Positions 1-12,958 are shown, counted from the stretch's first letter. The stretch: 64,000 nt of DNA from Russula earlei (GCA_025769875.1 JAGFNK010000273.1:1-64000); one strand, 5' to 3'. Numbers and translations: made by a program. The notes: generated by a model from the sequence alone, not told the origin.

Positions 1-694
1 GCACCCTCGCCACCGACATTGGGCCCCGCCTTTGAGGCGGTGTCAGTCTCGGACGAACACGAATCCTCGACGACGACGCCCCAGGCAGTATCTGTGCCCA
101 GCGGCAGCGATGCCCCCCATCAAGACATGGGCGAATTGGGGCTGGAGTCCTTCGATTATTCGACGTTTGACCCTACGTTGCCCGCATCATGGGAAGCTCT
201 GGGCCAGGCGTGGGCTGTCACGAATGGGCGTCCGCCGTCACAAGAGGAACTAATGATGTATGTCATGGAGGTCACCGTTAAGCATGGCAAACCAGGCGCC
301 CTCAGGTACGCCTGCGGTGCAGGGCCATCAACGGACTGGGCAAAGGTGGATGGGCGAGGCTCGGGGTGCCTCTCCACGCGGAGGTAGGGGTAGGGGCGCG
401 TTCGGAACACGAGGCGGTCGCGGGGGTTTCGGATATGGCAACTCTGGAGGAGAGGGCCAGGCACGGTGGGACTACGGGGGCGATGCGTATGCCAACAGCA
501 CGGATGCGATCGTCTTGGGGGAGCACACCAATGCCTCGAATGGTATTGACTGGGTGCAGGATGAACAGGCTCAGGGAAGTCTGGGTGAGGAAGGCGAAGG
601 CCAGGGGGAGAATCAGGGGGCTGCGGGAGGTCGGATGCAGAAAGTGGGGGATAACTGGGTGTTTACTCGAAACGATGGTTCCGCCGAGACATAG
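1..694 (+). CDS. RGG-box, Gly-rich protein, 3' part (5' end outside window)
   Basis: The frame is open from base 1, so the gene starts upstream. The first part encodes an acidic segment with a motif like SWEALGQAWAVTNGRPPSQEE (read at about 197-250). The second part, in the next frame, is rich in Gly/Arg with RGG and RGRG repeats (about 360-450) and ends at a TAG near 694. RGG boxes usually bind RNA and are common in ribonucleoprotein components; the exact protein is not recognised. The two halves sit one base out of frame. A GTATGT donor lies at 258, but no acceptor at a normal intron length restores the frame, so there is either a very short intron or a 1-base indel around 258-300. The 5' limit, splice and function are uncertain; the coding nature of both halves is well supported by composition. 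Confidence 0.6.
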
Positions 695-1393
695 CCATGC
701 ACGGGTCAAGAAACTTCGAACTCACCATTGGGCGTAGGGTTTGGGAGATTCTGCACCACCCCATCAAGGTTGATGACATGAGGCTTTTGCCAACAAGGGA
801 CTGTGAAAGAGGATGTACTTTAAGGATCATTCATTTCTGCGATATTTTCCCTACCCAGGGCAGGGCATATTGCGATAAGGACGACTATGTGCTTCGTGCC
901 CGGACAGCCCGAAATTAATAATGCTGACCGACCCTAGGCCGCCGTTGCTTGAGATGAAAAACTGCACGCGGTAGGTAATGCAGCCGAGCGAAGGAGACGG
1001 ACGTTAGTAGCAGAATGATTCAGCTGGTTCCTGGGCCACGTCGTGAATAGTTGGGGGTGAAGGTGTATGTTTCAGGCTTGAGATATGGGGGTTGCAAAAC
1101 CGAACTGAATTAGGAACAGCAGCTACGTGAATCCGAGAGGCAGGGACCGGGTCCTCGGATCGGCCAATCACCGGTGCTTTCCGAGCCTAGTCAATCAAAG
1201 CCATCAGAATTTCAAATTTCAGAATCGCACGTGATGTGAGTACTTGGGCATGGCAGTCGGGTTGGAGAACATCTTTTCACAAATCTAATATAGCCGATAA
1301 ACATCTCAGGTGCAAGAGATTTCGTGCCAGGGAAAATGGATAACTTCGGGAGTCTCGATAGGATGAGGGACCAATGACTAAAGGTAAATGATG

Positions 1394-2611
1394 TCATACA
1401 TCCTCAAAGTCAGCACTCTCCGGTGCTAATCTATAGCCCTCGCCGTCGCCTCTGGATATACCAGGGACGCGGTTGACAGAGTCTAGTCTGGGGCGACCCA
1501 TAGTCTCTTCAGAAAAGCTGCTTGCGGAGAATGGATTCGGCCAGTAAAGAAGGTAGCAGATAGTCCCAGAGAAAATGCCGATAACGCCTCCTACAATCAC
1601 ATCTTCTCTGTGATGGCGCTTTCGATGAAAATCAGGCTCGCGCTGGAAGGCAGTCGAAAATGTGACCCACATTATCCTCTACACGGGTGACGGCCACCCA
1701 GATGGCAAAGTATAGTGGCGAGAGGACAAGGCCTAGGCGAGCGAATCGACTGCGAATGACGGAGAGACGAGGGTTGATGCCAAAGCACAGGGCAGCTGTT
1801 TTGCCTGCCAAGAACAAGGTGACAAAGATCATTCCTACAAAGGCCGAGGACGCATGGCCAGAGGGAAATGATTTCCGGCCATCGAGGATAGCCTTCGGGT
1901 CTCTGTTTTATGTGAACAATGATTCAGTGAAGAAAGGCTTCATACGGACCCAGTGCACTCAAGTCGTGAGAGATCCCACTCGCACCGAGATAGGAAATCT
2001 GGACGAAGTCGACCTGGGATGTTGTGTAGGGGTGAACAAATAGTCACCAGTTCTATGATTTCAAAATTGTTTACCAACGCGATTCTTCAAAGCTTCAGTG
2101 ATGAGATCATTTAAAGAGCTATGAATGGTGATTAGCAAGATGGAGCCAAACGTCGCATGAACCGGCGAACCTGCCAGCGGCTGCTGCAAGCAAGCCATGG
2201 TGAATTTCGTGTACTGAGTTCCTGTATCCACCTATAAAGACGACAAGTACAGCAGCCACAGTCCCGGCAATTAATTTGTTTGCGAAAGACGATATTCTTG
2301 TAAGCGGGTTCAAATAAGTGCTCGAATTAGAGCGATGCATTCAACAGAGCTTACTGCTCCAACTTGTGAGGATGTCCAATAAGCGGATCATCAGGGTAGA
2401 AGTCCCTCTCGTAGACAGGCTGCGCCTTGATTAAGCGACCGAGAACAAACACTCCTACCACCAGGACCCTGCGATATATTGGAATCTTTGCTAAAAAGAA
2501 GCTTATAGGAGCTCACCAGTCGACAATATATGAGCTGTCGAACCAAGAAAAGTGATCATATCCATGAATTTCCCTTATCTTGTTCTTAATTGTACGGAGA
2601 ACGTTAGACAT
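1394..2611 (-). CDS. PAP2-type lipid phosphate phosphatase (DPP1/LPP-like)
   Basis: Integral-membrane phosphatase that removes phosphate from phosphatidate or diacylglycerol pyrophosphate. Seven exons join in frame: 2611..2517, 2468..2355, 2296..2171, 2118..2075, 2013..1950, 1902..1671, 1618..1394, giving 299 residues. The three signature PAP2 motifs are all present: KNRVGRLRPDF (K and R of motif 1), GRKSFPSGHAS (motif 2, catalytic His) and TRVEDN-RHHREDV (motif 3, nucleophile-activating His and Asp; this motif is split by an intron at 1619-1670). Hydrophobic segments lie between them, as expected for six membrane helices. The start ATG is the first in frame with the conserved N-terminal exon and sits 157 bp from the divergent DNMT5 start. 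Length matches fungal homologues. No frame breaks were needed, so the gene looks intact. Substrate preference cannot be read from sequence. Confidence 0.93.
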
Positions 2612-2768
2612 GACTGCAGCAACGTGATGAGTGACAATCGAGTCATGTTCCTGTGACAACACGCGCTTATTGCTGAGTCAGCCAAACGCGTTTACTCAGC
2701 GCGGTGATGACCACCTTCGCGTCGCTCCCTTTCTTCCCACCACACGATATTCATATCCCTTCGTCGTC
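2612..2768. promoter_or_regulatory. Shared intergenic promoter region, PAP2 / DNMT5
   Basis: Only 157 bp separate the two divergent ATG codons, so one short region must hold both promoters and 5' UTRs. No clear TATA box was recognised. Confidence 0.6.
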
Positions 2769-5700
2769 ATGTCGTCCGTTAAAGATAAAATGAAGCAAAA
2801 GAAAATATCATCATTCTTTGCCAAATCAAGGTCTGACCCTGCCCAAGAAGAAACGGAAGGTGCCTCTACCGACGAGGCCACCTGTGATCGCAATATGGAC
2901 ATCGACATGGGCGATGAGGAAGTCGACGACGAGGAAGACGGGGGTATTACAGGCAGGAAGGAGAAGTATGTCTCACCAGAAGACTCATCGTTACCTCCTA
3001 TATTTCGTCTGCCCGACATCTTCCTTGACATCATCTCCCGCCTAGCTGAGGTCAAATCGCTGGCGGAGCACATCAAAGGGCGGAAACTACGCGTTGCAAC
3101 GATGTGTTCCGGGACAGAATCTCCTCTTCTCGCCCTAAATCTCATCAGCCGTGCCATGACTGAGAAGTTTGGTACGACTATCGAAGTGGAACACGTCTTC
3201 TCTTGCGAGATCGTTCCCTTCAAACAAGCGTATATTGAACGGAATTTTCAACCACCGCTCCTTTTCCGTGATGTGTGTGAGCTTGGTGACGATTATGCGT
3301 GCGTTAGGCCGTGTTCTTGTTTTCCCCAATCGACCCTATTAATCGTAAATTAGATTCACCTGCGTATGGCGCCAAAGCTTTCGTTCCCGGTAATGTCGAC
3401 ATCCTCATCGCGGGTACATCTTGCGTCGATTACTCAAATTTAAACAATGAAAAGAAGGACATCAACCAAGGCGGAGAATCTGGCCGGACATTTCACGGCA
3501 TGCTAAACTGGGTTAAGAAGCATCGTCCTCCAGTTGTGATCTTGGAGAACGTGTGCAGCGCTCCTTGGCAAGCCGTCGTCAAGAAATTTGAAGAAGTCAA
3601 GTACAGTGCAAAGTCTATTCGCTTGGATACGAAAGCATACTATATTCCTCACACGCGCACCCGTGGGTATATGATGGCAGTCAACGCACAATCTTCTAGC
3701 GTGCCGAATAAATGGGCGGACCGCATGGCATCGTTGAAGCGCGATGCTTCTTGCACCCTTGATGCCTTCCTTCTGCCTTCCGACGATCCTCGCATCCACC
3801 AAGCGAGGGAAAAACTCGTTCAAGAGAGTTACAACGCGCTGAACCGCAAAACTGGTCGAACGGACTGGGGTCGCTGCGAGTCTCGTCATCAGCGCACGCG
3901 CTTGGAGGAAACACTTGGATCGAAGCGTCCTCTGACGAACTGGGATGAAGGTATGCACTTGTATAGTTTCGATATGAGAGCTACTGCTAACATTACCTCA
4001 TTCAAGGCGGCTCCGTCAAGATGCTTGATTACGGCTGGGCGGACTGGGTCTCCGGGCAGGTTGAACGAGTTTGGGATCTTATGGATATTTCGTTGCTTCG
4101 ATCGGCTGTAGTAGGTGTTGACGCCGCCTACAAAAGGCAAGTTGTTATTGTTCAATCTCTTAGTATAGCCTCTGACACATCCTTTCCTCAGTCAAGTATG
4201 GAACCTGTCGCAAAACGTGGATCGCTCCATTGGCTCGAACCGGGTTGGCATCTCACCATGTCTCACGCCCTCCATGATTCCTTATATCACCAATCGCGGT
4301 GGACCAATGGTCGGATTAGAGGCGCTCCATTTACAAGGTCTTCCTATAGACGAGCTGCTGCTCACGCGCGAGACGGAAGACCAGCTCGCTGACTTGGCGG
4401 GTAATGCTATGTCTACGACGGTTGTAGGGACGGCAGTCCTCGTTTCTCTGGTCCTTTCGATGAAATACTTGACGCCTGGTCATGACAAAAGGACATATGA
4501 GGAGAAACATGGGACGCGTATCAGTGAGATCGATGAAGACGTTATGGAAAGTCGATCTGCCCTCCGACTCCGTGCAAGACCACATTCTCGGCGAAGATCA
4601 GCTCTTAGAGAGACAGTTCGACCTTTCCAAGACCACAGGGCAACCTCTTTCTTCCCTGCTTGAGGATGCTATGAAGAGTGTGCGCTTCTGCACGTGCGAG
4701 GGCCGCAAGGACATGACCGAACGTGAGGTGCGCCGTTGTGACGATTGCGGGTTTACTGCCTGCGTCAAGTGCGGCGGCCGTCCGGAGCATAACACACGTC
4801 CGATTGACCGTTAAAGCCCATCCGAGACTGGTTCCTTCTACTTTCGAACGCAGCCTCAAGTCCTGCCCTTCCAATGACTGTGGTCTTATCCGGTGTAACG
4901 GAGCAACTTTTGAATTCATTGAAGCAGGAGTTTGGTGCATCCATCCCATCCAGTCGTTGGGAAATTTGGCGCAATGCTGTCATCGAAGCTGTGGGTCCGG
5001 AGCTGCGCTTCGTCGAACTCAAACGCCAAGAGCTGTGGCATGCCACCTATGAGTCTACCAAAGCTCTGGCGAAACTCTGCCTTCATCCTCAGCGTCCTGA
5101 ATGGCTCTTCTACGCCAAACCCTCACCCAACGAGCCTGCCAACGCCGAAATCCGCAGACTACTTATGAATCCCGCCGCTCGCCTCGCTTGTGATGGTACA
5201 CTCTTGGATGGTCGGTGGGAAGTGGCACTGCCGCAGGTTACGACGGTGGAAATATCCATGAAAGGTACCGGAGAATTGGTGCCTTCATGGGTGTCAAAGC
5301 TCGGCCTGCAAGATCCCAAGTTCCTCGACTCGACCGTTTTCTCTCAGCTCGAAGTGTCCGTTCCCCGCGAGGATATCATTCACTTCGATCGCGACATTAG
5401 TGGGACCTATGTCCTTCTTGACAAGTGCGGGACCGCGAATAATGCGCTTCACAAGAAGGTTGCCTCGGCAGGAGACGTCAATCTCCCTCCACTTTTCCTA
5501 CTCCTCGATCCGACCCGTTCTGGAAAGCCGACCGATGACGCTTTCGTCTTCTCTACAACCATTGGTCGACTTGAGTACAGGGAAACACGACCGATTTTCG
5601 CTCGCCTGCACCCTTCGTGGCGGCAATCCAGCAAAGATGGCCCTCAACGTGTCTCGTGCGTTATTCCGCAGAAGTATGTTTCCGTAGATGGTGTGAGCCT

Positions 5701-8700
5701 CCAGGTGCGTTCTATGTTTTTCTACTTGTATGTACGTTGCCGATGTCAGTTTGTTTCCACAGCCTTCGCACACTCAGGGAGCACGGTACTCTGTTCCTCA
5801 TGACAACCTCAGCATTCAAGTCAGCAAGGACGCGTGCAAGTCGGCGAACGCATTGCTGGTCGCTCGTGTTCCCCTTCACTCACAAGCTGGGCCAGAGTGG
5901 CCGAAGGGCGTATGGCAGGAGGTTGATCAAATCCACGAGCGTGCTACTTTCCGCGCCTTATCATGGTTGCTGGAGCGTATTAAGGTTGTGGATGGTCCTT
6001 TCACCGCTTGGCAGGAGCTCGAGCTTCCTCAAGACCATTCAAATTGCGAACGCTGCGCTCCTCTTGCCCCATCATTACGTTGGATTAAACATGGGAAGAA
6101 AGCCATAGCAATTGAAAACAGTGTTGAGGCTGGCGAGTACGAACGCCGCTTGAAACGTCGTCCTGCACCGTTTGTGACCCAGCTCATGCTGGACAACGGC
6201 GTTGGGACTGTTCGCATTGGCATGAACGTCGCTTCGTTGACTCATCGTGCCCTTGCCCGTCTTCCTACAGCAGGGAGGAAGGGAAACCCGACCTTGTCCT
6301 GGCGTCTGGACACTAATTTCAACCCGCTCGTTAAGCTTGTCTTGCCGAAGTTCACATTGCTCAGTAATCGACCCGACCCTGAGCACCACCAGCCGCCTCA
6401 CTTTGAGAAGTTCCCCCTCCGTGTTGAACAACTCCGTTCTCTGCATTGGATGTTGGAACAAGAGAAAACCGATGCTCCACCCTTCATCGAAGAGGAGGTC
6501 TCCGAAGCCATGCTCGAGCCATTGGGCTGGAGAGCGGAAGGGCGTGCTGAACAGCCCGTACACATGCGTGGAGGTGTCCTTGCTGATCAGGTCGGTTACG
6601 GGAAGACGGCTATCACCCTCGGTCTGGTCGACTGTACGCGCAAAGAGGTCGCCAGCGAACTTGCAGACGCGGCAGGAAATTCCCGGAAAGATCCGTGTCA
6701 AGGCCACCCTCGTGGTTGTCCCTCCTCATCTTACACGTCAATGGTCCACCGAGATCAAGAAGTTCGTCTCGCCCAAGGCGAAGATGCAGGTTGTCACGCT
6801 TATGACCGCATCCAATCTCAACTCCCTCACCGTCGAGAAGGTAATCGAGGCAGACATCATCGTCGTCGCATCCAATCTGTTCAAGAGTTCCGTTTACCTT
6901 GCGAACCTCGAGGCCATCGCCGCTGGCGGCTCACTTCCAGCCTCAGAAGGTCGCTACTTCAACGCGCGCCTTGATATTGCTCTTGAAGCCTTAAAGGGGC
7001 AAGTCGACCGGTTGCGCAAGCAGGGATCTCTTAGTGTGATGGATGCTATTCATTCAGCGCGAAGGAAGGGTAAGTCGTTGCCATCTACCATGTTATTCAT
7101 AGACTAATTTTTATATAGATGAGGCAGAGAATGCAATGCGACCATCGAAGCGCATTAGGGGGATCCAGGAAGTCCGAGAGACGGAAAGTAAATCCAAAGA
7201 GACACCGACTGCTCCAAAGTCAAAGGCGAGCGGTAAGCCAAGTACGAGCTCCGGGGCCTTGGTCTTCAGTCATGTCGAGGTCCCTTCTCTGAAGGAGGCG
7301 CGAAAGCAGAAAAGTCGGCTCGACGAACCTATCGAAGTTTTGTCATCTGAATCAGATGGTGAAGAGTGGCCAGTTCGACGCCTCAGCCAGAAAGTCTCCA
7401 AATTGGCCGTCTATGTCGACTCGGACAGCGAAGAGGAAGAACGAACCAAGGTCGCTCGCGGATCCAAGAAGAAGGCTCGGTCCGAATCTCCTGAGTTCAT
7501 CGTCTCGGATTCCGACAACGTAAGCGAGGATGACGAGGGCGATTCCGCTGAAGTCTCCGACGGAGGGGACTCCGACGCGCCTAAAGCCAAGTCTCGCGCA
7601 AAGCCGAAGGCCAAGCCTAAACCGAGCGCAAAGTCGAAAAAGGCGAGCGAAGACGTTATGGAGATGGACGAGCCTGTTGGGTCCACCTCGGAGGTTTCAT
7701 CCTCCAAATCGAAAAAACGAAAGCGGGTGCAGGAGGCAAAGCCCAAGGAGCAGCGCGAAGCGAAGGATCCGTGGAAGTTACGTGGCGCGGCGAGGCACGA
7801 TTGGAAGCAGACGCAGTCCCCTCCGCTCGAGATGTTCCACTTCGCCCGAAAAGTTGTGGACGAGTACACGTATTTGGATGGCAAAATCCACTCGTTGGTA
7901 ACGCGCTTATCCTCAGACCGACACTGGGTGCTTTCTGGGACGCCTCCCATTCACGACTTCGCCGCGGTCAAGACCATCGCCGCCCATCTGAACCTGCATC
8001 TCGGAATCGACGACGACAACGAAGGCAAGTCCATCGAAGTCAAGAAACGTCGTCGGGAACAAACTGGTACGTCGATGGTGACTTACCCCCCGTTTCTGTT
8101 GCATCTCTGACGACGTCTTTTAAGCTGTCGAGAAGTTCCACTCGTTCCGTGAAACACATAGCTTGGATTGGCACGCCCACCGCCATGAGCTGGGGCAGAA
8201 GTTCTTGGATCGTTTCGTCCGTCAGGTGCGTGTTGAACAACGTGTTTAGCAGTCTCCAAACTGAATTGTCTGTCAGAACATCGCTGAGATTGACGAGATT
8301 CCCTGGGAAGAGAAGATTGAAAGGATCTTGTTGCCAGCCGCTGAACGCGCGATCTATCTGGAGCTCGAGCACCATCTACGTGCTTTGGACATGACGATTA
8401 AACGGGGTAAGAAGACTGCTGGCGATCGCGAAAAGCGGGTCGCACAGTCCCTTGGTGACAGCAAGTATGAACTACTTTCTTTCCTATAAAATGAGTCACA
8501 AGACATTGACGTCTTTGGATTCTCAGTACGGCGGAAGAAGCACTCCTCAAGCGCTGTTCCCACTTCGAGCTCGATACATCAAACAAAGAAAATGCGATGA
8601 AGGCGTGCGAAGTAATCGTCAAGGAGCGCAACTCGCAACTCGAGGACTGCCGGACTGATTTGCTCAAAAGGCTCAAGGAGGCACTCGAGAAAGAGAAAGA

Positions 8701-9791
8701 GATCGGCAAGCGGCTAGATGACGAGCCCAAGGAGTCCATGTTCCGCGAGTACGTGCGGGTCTGTCGCACGGAGGGGGTCGGCGACGACGAGGGGACACAA
8801 CTCGTTAGAGAGCTGCTCAATACGGCGGGCGTTGGAGAGCATCGGCCTTCCAACGCCGGTCGCAACATGAAGGACAGCGAGCGGAAGGAGGTGATCTGGC
8901 AACACCGCGAGCAAACACACACGATCCGCAGGCTTACCAAGGAACTCATTGGGCGCGTTCGTTCCCTGCGGTACTTCACCATCGTGCGGGACCTCCAGAA
9001 GCAGCGAAGCGAACCTCCCGTCATATCATGTCCCGAGTGCGGTCGCGAGCGTGTTCCCCTCGAAGAAATCGCCGTCCTTTCGTCATGCGGCCATGCCGGA
9101 TGCTACAACGACGTCAGAGCCGCTGCCGAAACCGAGACTTGCGTGTACGCCCGTTCGGGTCGATGCAAAGCCGCCGCTCGAGTCCTCAACATCGTCAAAG
9201 GCGACACGCTTGGAGTGGACGATTACGAGCGCGACGGGAAGGGGAAGCACTTCGGGATGAAGCTAGAGAAGGTCATCCACCTGATCCAGTACGTTGCCTC
9301 GGTTTTCACCTCGCAGTTGTCGTTGTCTTTCGATGCCGCCCTGACTGACTACATCACTTTGGCAATGCAGGAAGCGCATCCCGTCCGACGAGCGCGTCCT
9401 CATTTTTGTCCAGTTCCCCGACCTCATGAAAAAGGTCGCGGAAGCGCTCACCGCCAACAAGGTTCAGTTCCTCGAGATCAAGGGCTCGGCGGCACTAAAG
9501 AGCAAGAATCTGGAAAAGTTCCAAAACGACAGCGAGGAGCGCGTGCTCCTGCTCAACGTCATGGACGAGAGCGCTTCGGGTGCGAACTTGACTTCTGCCA
9601 ATCATGCCATCTTCCTTTCGCCCCTGCTCGCCCCAACCCAGGAAATCTACCAAGCGAATGAGACACAGGCGATCGGGCGTCTTCGCCGTTATGGCCAGAC
9701 GAAAACGGTGTACATCTGGAGGTTCTTGACTAAGGACACTATAGATGTGGATATCTACGAGGCAAGGACCGGAAATAAGCTTGATTATTAA
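2769..9791 (+). CDS. DNMT5: DNMT5-type cytosine-5 DNA methyltransferase with RING and SNF2 ATPase
   Basis: Very large (about 2,159 residues) CpG maintenance methyltransferase; in Cryptococcus neoformans the family copies methylation after replication in an ATP-dependent way. Exons: 2769..3285, 3354..3950, 4007..4136, 4192..5704, 5763..7069, 7119..8066, 8125..8225, 8277..8464, 8527..9288, 9371..9791. Order of parts: a PIP box QKKISSFF (residues 10-17); C5-MTase with AGTSCVDYSNLNN (catalytic Cys near 3422) and LENV; a Cys-rich zinc module (about 4690-4795); SNF2 motif I with VGYGKT (6591-6608); DEYT in place of DEAH; WVLSGTPP; a RING-like finger CPECGRE...CGHAGC (about 9030-9110); and SNF2 motif VI QAIGRLRRYGQ. 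I see no chromodomain. The intron at 4137-4191 is GC-AG. Within the long exons the frame shifts by +1 at four places (about 4480-4551, 4795-4815, 4855-4873, 6650-6680). Removing one base at each gives exactly 2,160 codons, so these may be assembly errors; true decay is the alternative. Confidence 0.93.
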
Positions 9792-10281
9792 TTCTCCGAG
9801 TGTTCTTAATTTATATCTACGCTGGGACATTGTTACTCTCGCATGGATTTTCACTTGTATTGCTCTTTGCTATTTTATAATGTCTTCATGGCTTCTTATA
9901 CCGGATGCAGCATGGCTTATCAGTATCATACTATCTAGAGCTAGTCGTCGATATAAATTTACACCCCAGCTCTGCGCAAGGCAATGTCAAAATGCGGATA
10001 TGATGTTTTGCTACTAGTTCCTAGTCGCAGACGTTGTGGCACTACCTAGATGTTGGTATTGATTTATTAAGGTGCACATTCTACAAGTCAGGTCGTCTTC
10101 CTCCACTGGCGCGTTTCATCGTGGCCTCCATCATGCCCTAAGGACGTGAACGTAAATACACTAGCGTAAGGTAAAGGTTAAGAAGTGAATTACACATACG
10201 CGATTACACGCAGTGCTAGTATACAAACGCGACTCCCGGAATCGAGATGTAATCCAGGACCATTGCGACAGCGATGCCGGC
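9792..10281. other. Convergent intergenic region between DNMT5 and CRIPT
   Basis: Relatively AT-rich 3' flanks of two convergent genes. No gene, RNA or repeat recognised. Confidence 0.5.
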
Positions 10282-10835
10282 TCACTTGTTCACCATTTGA
10301 TACCCAGACGTGTCCAGGATCTGCTTCCCGCATATCGAGCAGATCCCCTTCTTGAACGCGCACCCTACGATCAACACGGGGACGGTCAACGAACGATCAG
10401 GGGGGGTATACGGCAGATGGGAAGCGAGATATAACGCACCATGACAGTATTTCGCTTGGTTCTGCGTTACAGATTGTTTGCAATCTTTACATTTACCTGC
10501 GTAGGGCTGCGTTTTTTGTTTTTGTTTTTTTCATCATAGAGAAAGGGTCAGAGCGCGTGGATCATTGTCCGGCCGAGAGAACGCACCTGATAGCGGTTCT
10601 TCGAGCTCGTGGCAGAAACACCCCTGATGGAGCTGGGGCCTGCTCTTGGAGGCTTGGGGCGGCCGATCAGCTTGTTCTCGCCGATCTTGCGAGACCCGTC
10701 CTTGATGCTAGCGGTAGTCGATTGAAACGGATCGGGTGCGGCGACCTTGGAGAGTTTCTATGTTGAATCAGCACGATAGAACAGAGTGGCAGGTAGAATT
10801 TAAAAAAATACCTTTTCACACTTGGTGCAGACCAT
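10282..10835 (-). CDS. CRIPT: CRIPT homologue (cysteine-rich zinc protein)
   Basis: Small zinc-binding protein conserved from fungi to man. The human protein was named for PDZ binding and was later found in the activated minor spliceosome; its fungal role is not established. Exons: 10835..10812, 10757..10587, 10506..10440, 10364..10282, giving 114 residues. Seen directly: N-terminal MVCTKCEKKLSKVAAPDPF, the family signature GSRKIGENKL, a CKDCKQSV...CHGC pair, and the C-terminal CSICGKQILDT. These are the expected CxxC pairs in order. The third exon starts at CCC TAC after the AG at 10507, which keeps frame; a nearer AG at 10497 would break it. The C-terminus lacks the YKQTV-type PDZ ligand of the animal protein. 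No frame breaks. Confidence 0.93.
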
Positions 10836-10912
10836 GACGGAGCTCACGGTTGTCTCGAATTCGAGGCAGTAGGCAGTGACGCAGCTTGCTGACTGTGACT
10901 GAGAGGAAAGAG

Positions 10913-10927
10913 CCCCTAACCCTAACC
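10913..10927. promoter_or_regulatory. Telobox-like CCCTAACCCTAACC upstream of CRIPT
   Basis: Two CCCTAA units lie 78 bp upstream of the CRIPT start codon. Such teloboxes are known promoter elements of housekeeping genes in yeasts and plants. Two units only, so this is not a telomere. Regulatory role is inferred. Confidence 0.35.
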
Positions 10928-12958
10928 TGAGTACCCCAGCTGTACCAAGCCGCCCATCTTGTGTACTGGCCTGACACCCTTGTTCCCCAGTCGCTCGCCC
11001 AAACTCCTTGGGCTTGAGGCGGTCATGTCAAGCCTTGATCAAGCCATATCGTTCGGGCGTGCTTTTCGTCGTCAGAACCGTCCCGAGTTCTAATCCCCCT
11101 CGGCCACTCATACGGGGTTCCGACGACTCTTCACTTTGTAGACTCGACCACAGCATCGTGCGCACGGGCACGGTTGTGCCTCAGTCCCTGTAGTCTCCAC
11201 ACAACACGAACAACGCATTCCCCCGATGTCATTGCAGATGCCGATCTTCTTTACCAATGAGAATGGCTCTCTCTGAGCGACGCGGCCAATGGTCGTTGTC
11301 ACGCCCTTTGGGCAGGACGGGATCAACCCTGCCAATATCGAGATCATCGGCGCCATCCACCTTTCTTCTGCTAGCTGGATACCAATCCTTCAACTGGACT
11401 CCTGGGTCTCCCTTTACATTAGCTGTGACTAACTAAGTGACGTGTCTGCTGGCTGAGGTGACAAAGAGTTGTTCATGTCGCGTGGACATGGCATGATACA
11501 TATACACGGGATCACTTAGATCGTGTAGGCGGGTACCCAAAAGTCGGTCAAGCGCACAAAAGCATCAACCTAACGAGGATAGATTGTAGCCCGTGGTCCT
11601 AGACCGTGACAGCCCTCTGCTTCTCCAAGAGGTGCAGGTGGTCCAGCGATGAGGCTGACTGCAGAATCACACAAGTTTACCACGACGCCTCGACGACCTG
11701 ATCGCGCATGTCACCTGCCTCACATTTTGGTCTCAAAGTTCCTTTCATTTGGTTTTGACTCTCTTTCATACCTTTGTCTTTTAGTACCTGTCTCCCTGTA
11801 TTTGAATTCCTTAGCCGCCTTCTGATATGGCAGCAGTTGTTAGTCTATCTCTCGAGTGCCAACGTCCATAGCTATTCGAATCCCATATCCTCCAGACTAC
11901 CTTGGCTGTCCACCAAGGGGCATGCGTTTTGGAGAGGTCCGACTGTAATAGTAAATGCCGATCTCGTATGGCAGGGATTGGCTTGGCTGGCACAACACTG
12001 CGGCGCTGTCAGTCGTCACCAGGGGTGAAATTCTCGCGTCTTCCAAGCGATCACCCCTTGTAAAATTGAATGCCGTTGACACTTCATAAGTCCTAACCCC
12101 CAGACGATACATACAGTACACGACCGACAATATATCCTGCTGTCTTCTGGAATTTCCTCGCCGTGAAACTCGGCATTCATTGCTCGACAGTGATTATGTG
12201 CATCTTACAACTGTGTGTCAAGGCTCGTTACGCAAGTGAAGAGGAACGGGTAAACTGGGAAAGGAAGGGAAGAGGCAAGACTTGGAGTCAAGTCGAGCAA
12301 GGGCAGGTAGCACGCGGACTATGATGGAAGAACGGGATGTGTTTGACCTCGAACGGTGCCAGTGAGGATGTCTATATGCATAAGAACATATTGTTCCTTT
12401 TTTACAAATCGGCCAACATGAGTTCAGTGATACGCGAGACGAGTGGAGCGCGCTGTCAGATTTGAACTAAACGGAAAAGCTAACATGAGGTAGTAAGGGG
12501 AGCGGGTACATTGGACTGGACCAACTTGAACGCCGGCCGGGATTTGTAAGGAGAGGGCGGGGGCAACCGTTGGCGCGCCTTCGTCTTGCGTGGGCGGTCG
12601 AGGCGGCGAGAGGCCTGTCGACGGTGAGGGCGTGGTGGGAGGGAGTGAGAGCCGCTGCTGCTGCCGTTGTTCGACTGGGTCTTGCACTCTTGCGTTCGAC
12701 GCGTGGCTGCGCGCTCCGTGGTGGCGATGCGATCTGGCGTAGCGAAATGATTTCTCACACCATGTCACTGTCATTCGCAAGGTACATTGGCACGGCTCAA
12801 CCTCAACCACTCTCGCGTTCTCGGCACAACCCAACGGATAAAATGAGCCCAGATTGCATGTGTTCCAATGAGAGTGTCTCTCCTCCGTCCTCCCACTCAG
12901 AGTCTGTCTGGTATTTGGGCGGCCCCTTTAGTCCCTTATATCACAGTCTGCTGCACTG
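10928..12958. other. Long intergenic region, CRIPT to GH16, no gene recognised
   Basis: About 2 kb with normal base composition. Short open stretches occur (for example on the + strand at 11290-11350) but none shows a recognisable domain or joins to others by good splice sites. A CT/GA-skewed stretch at 12570-12690 and a pyrimidine-rich stretch before 12959 could be GH16 promoter sequence. Confidence 0.4.

Noticed and set aside
10913..10927. Telomere or interstitial telomeric repeat
   Set aside because: Only two CCCTAA units; far too short, and in a gene promoter.
12424..12834. Minus-strand Pro/Ser-rich gene
   Set aside because: The frame is open because of CT/GA-skewed promoter sequence; no domain.
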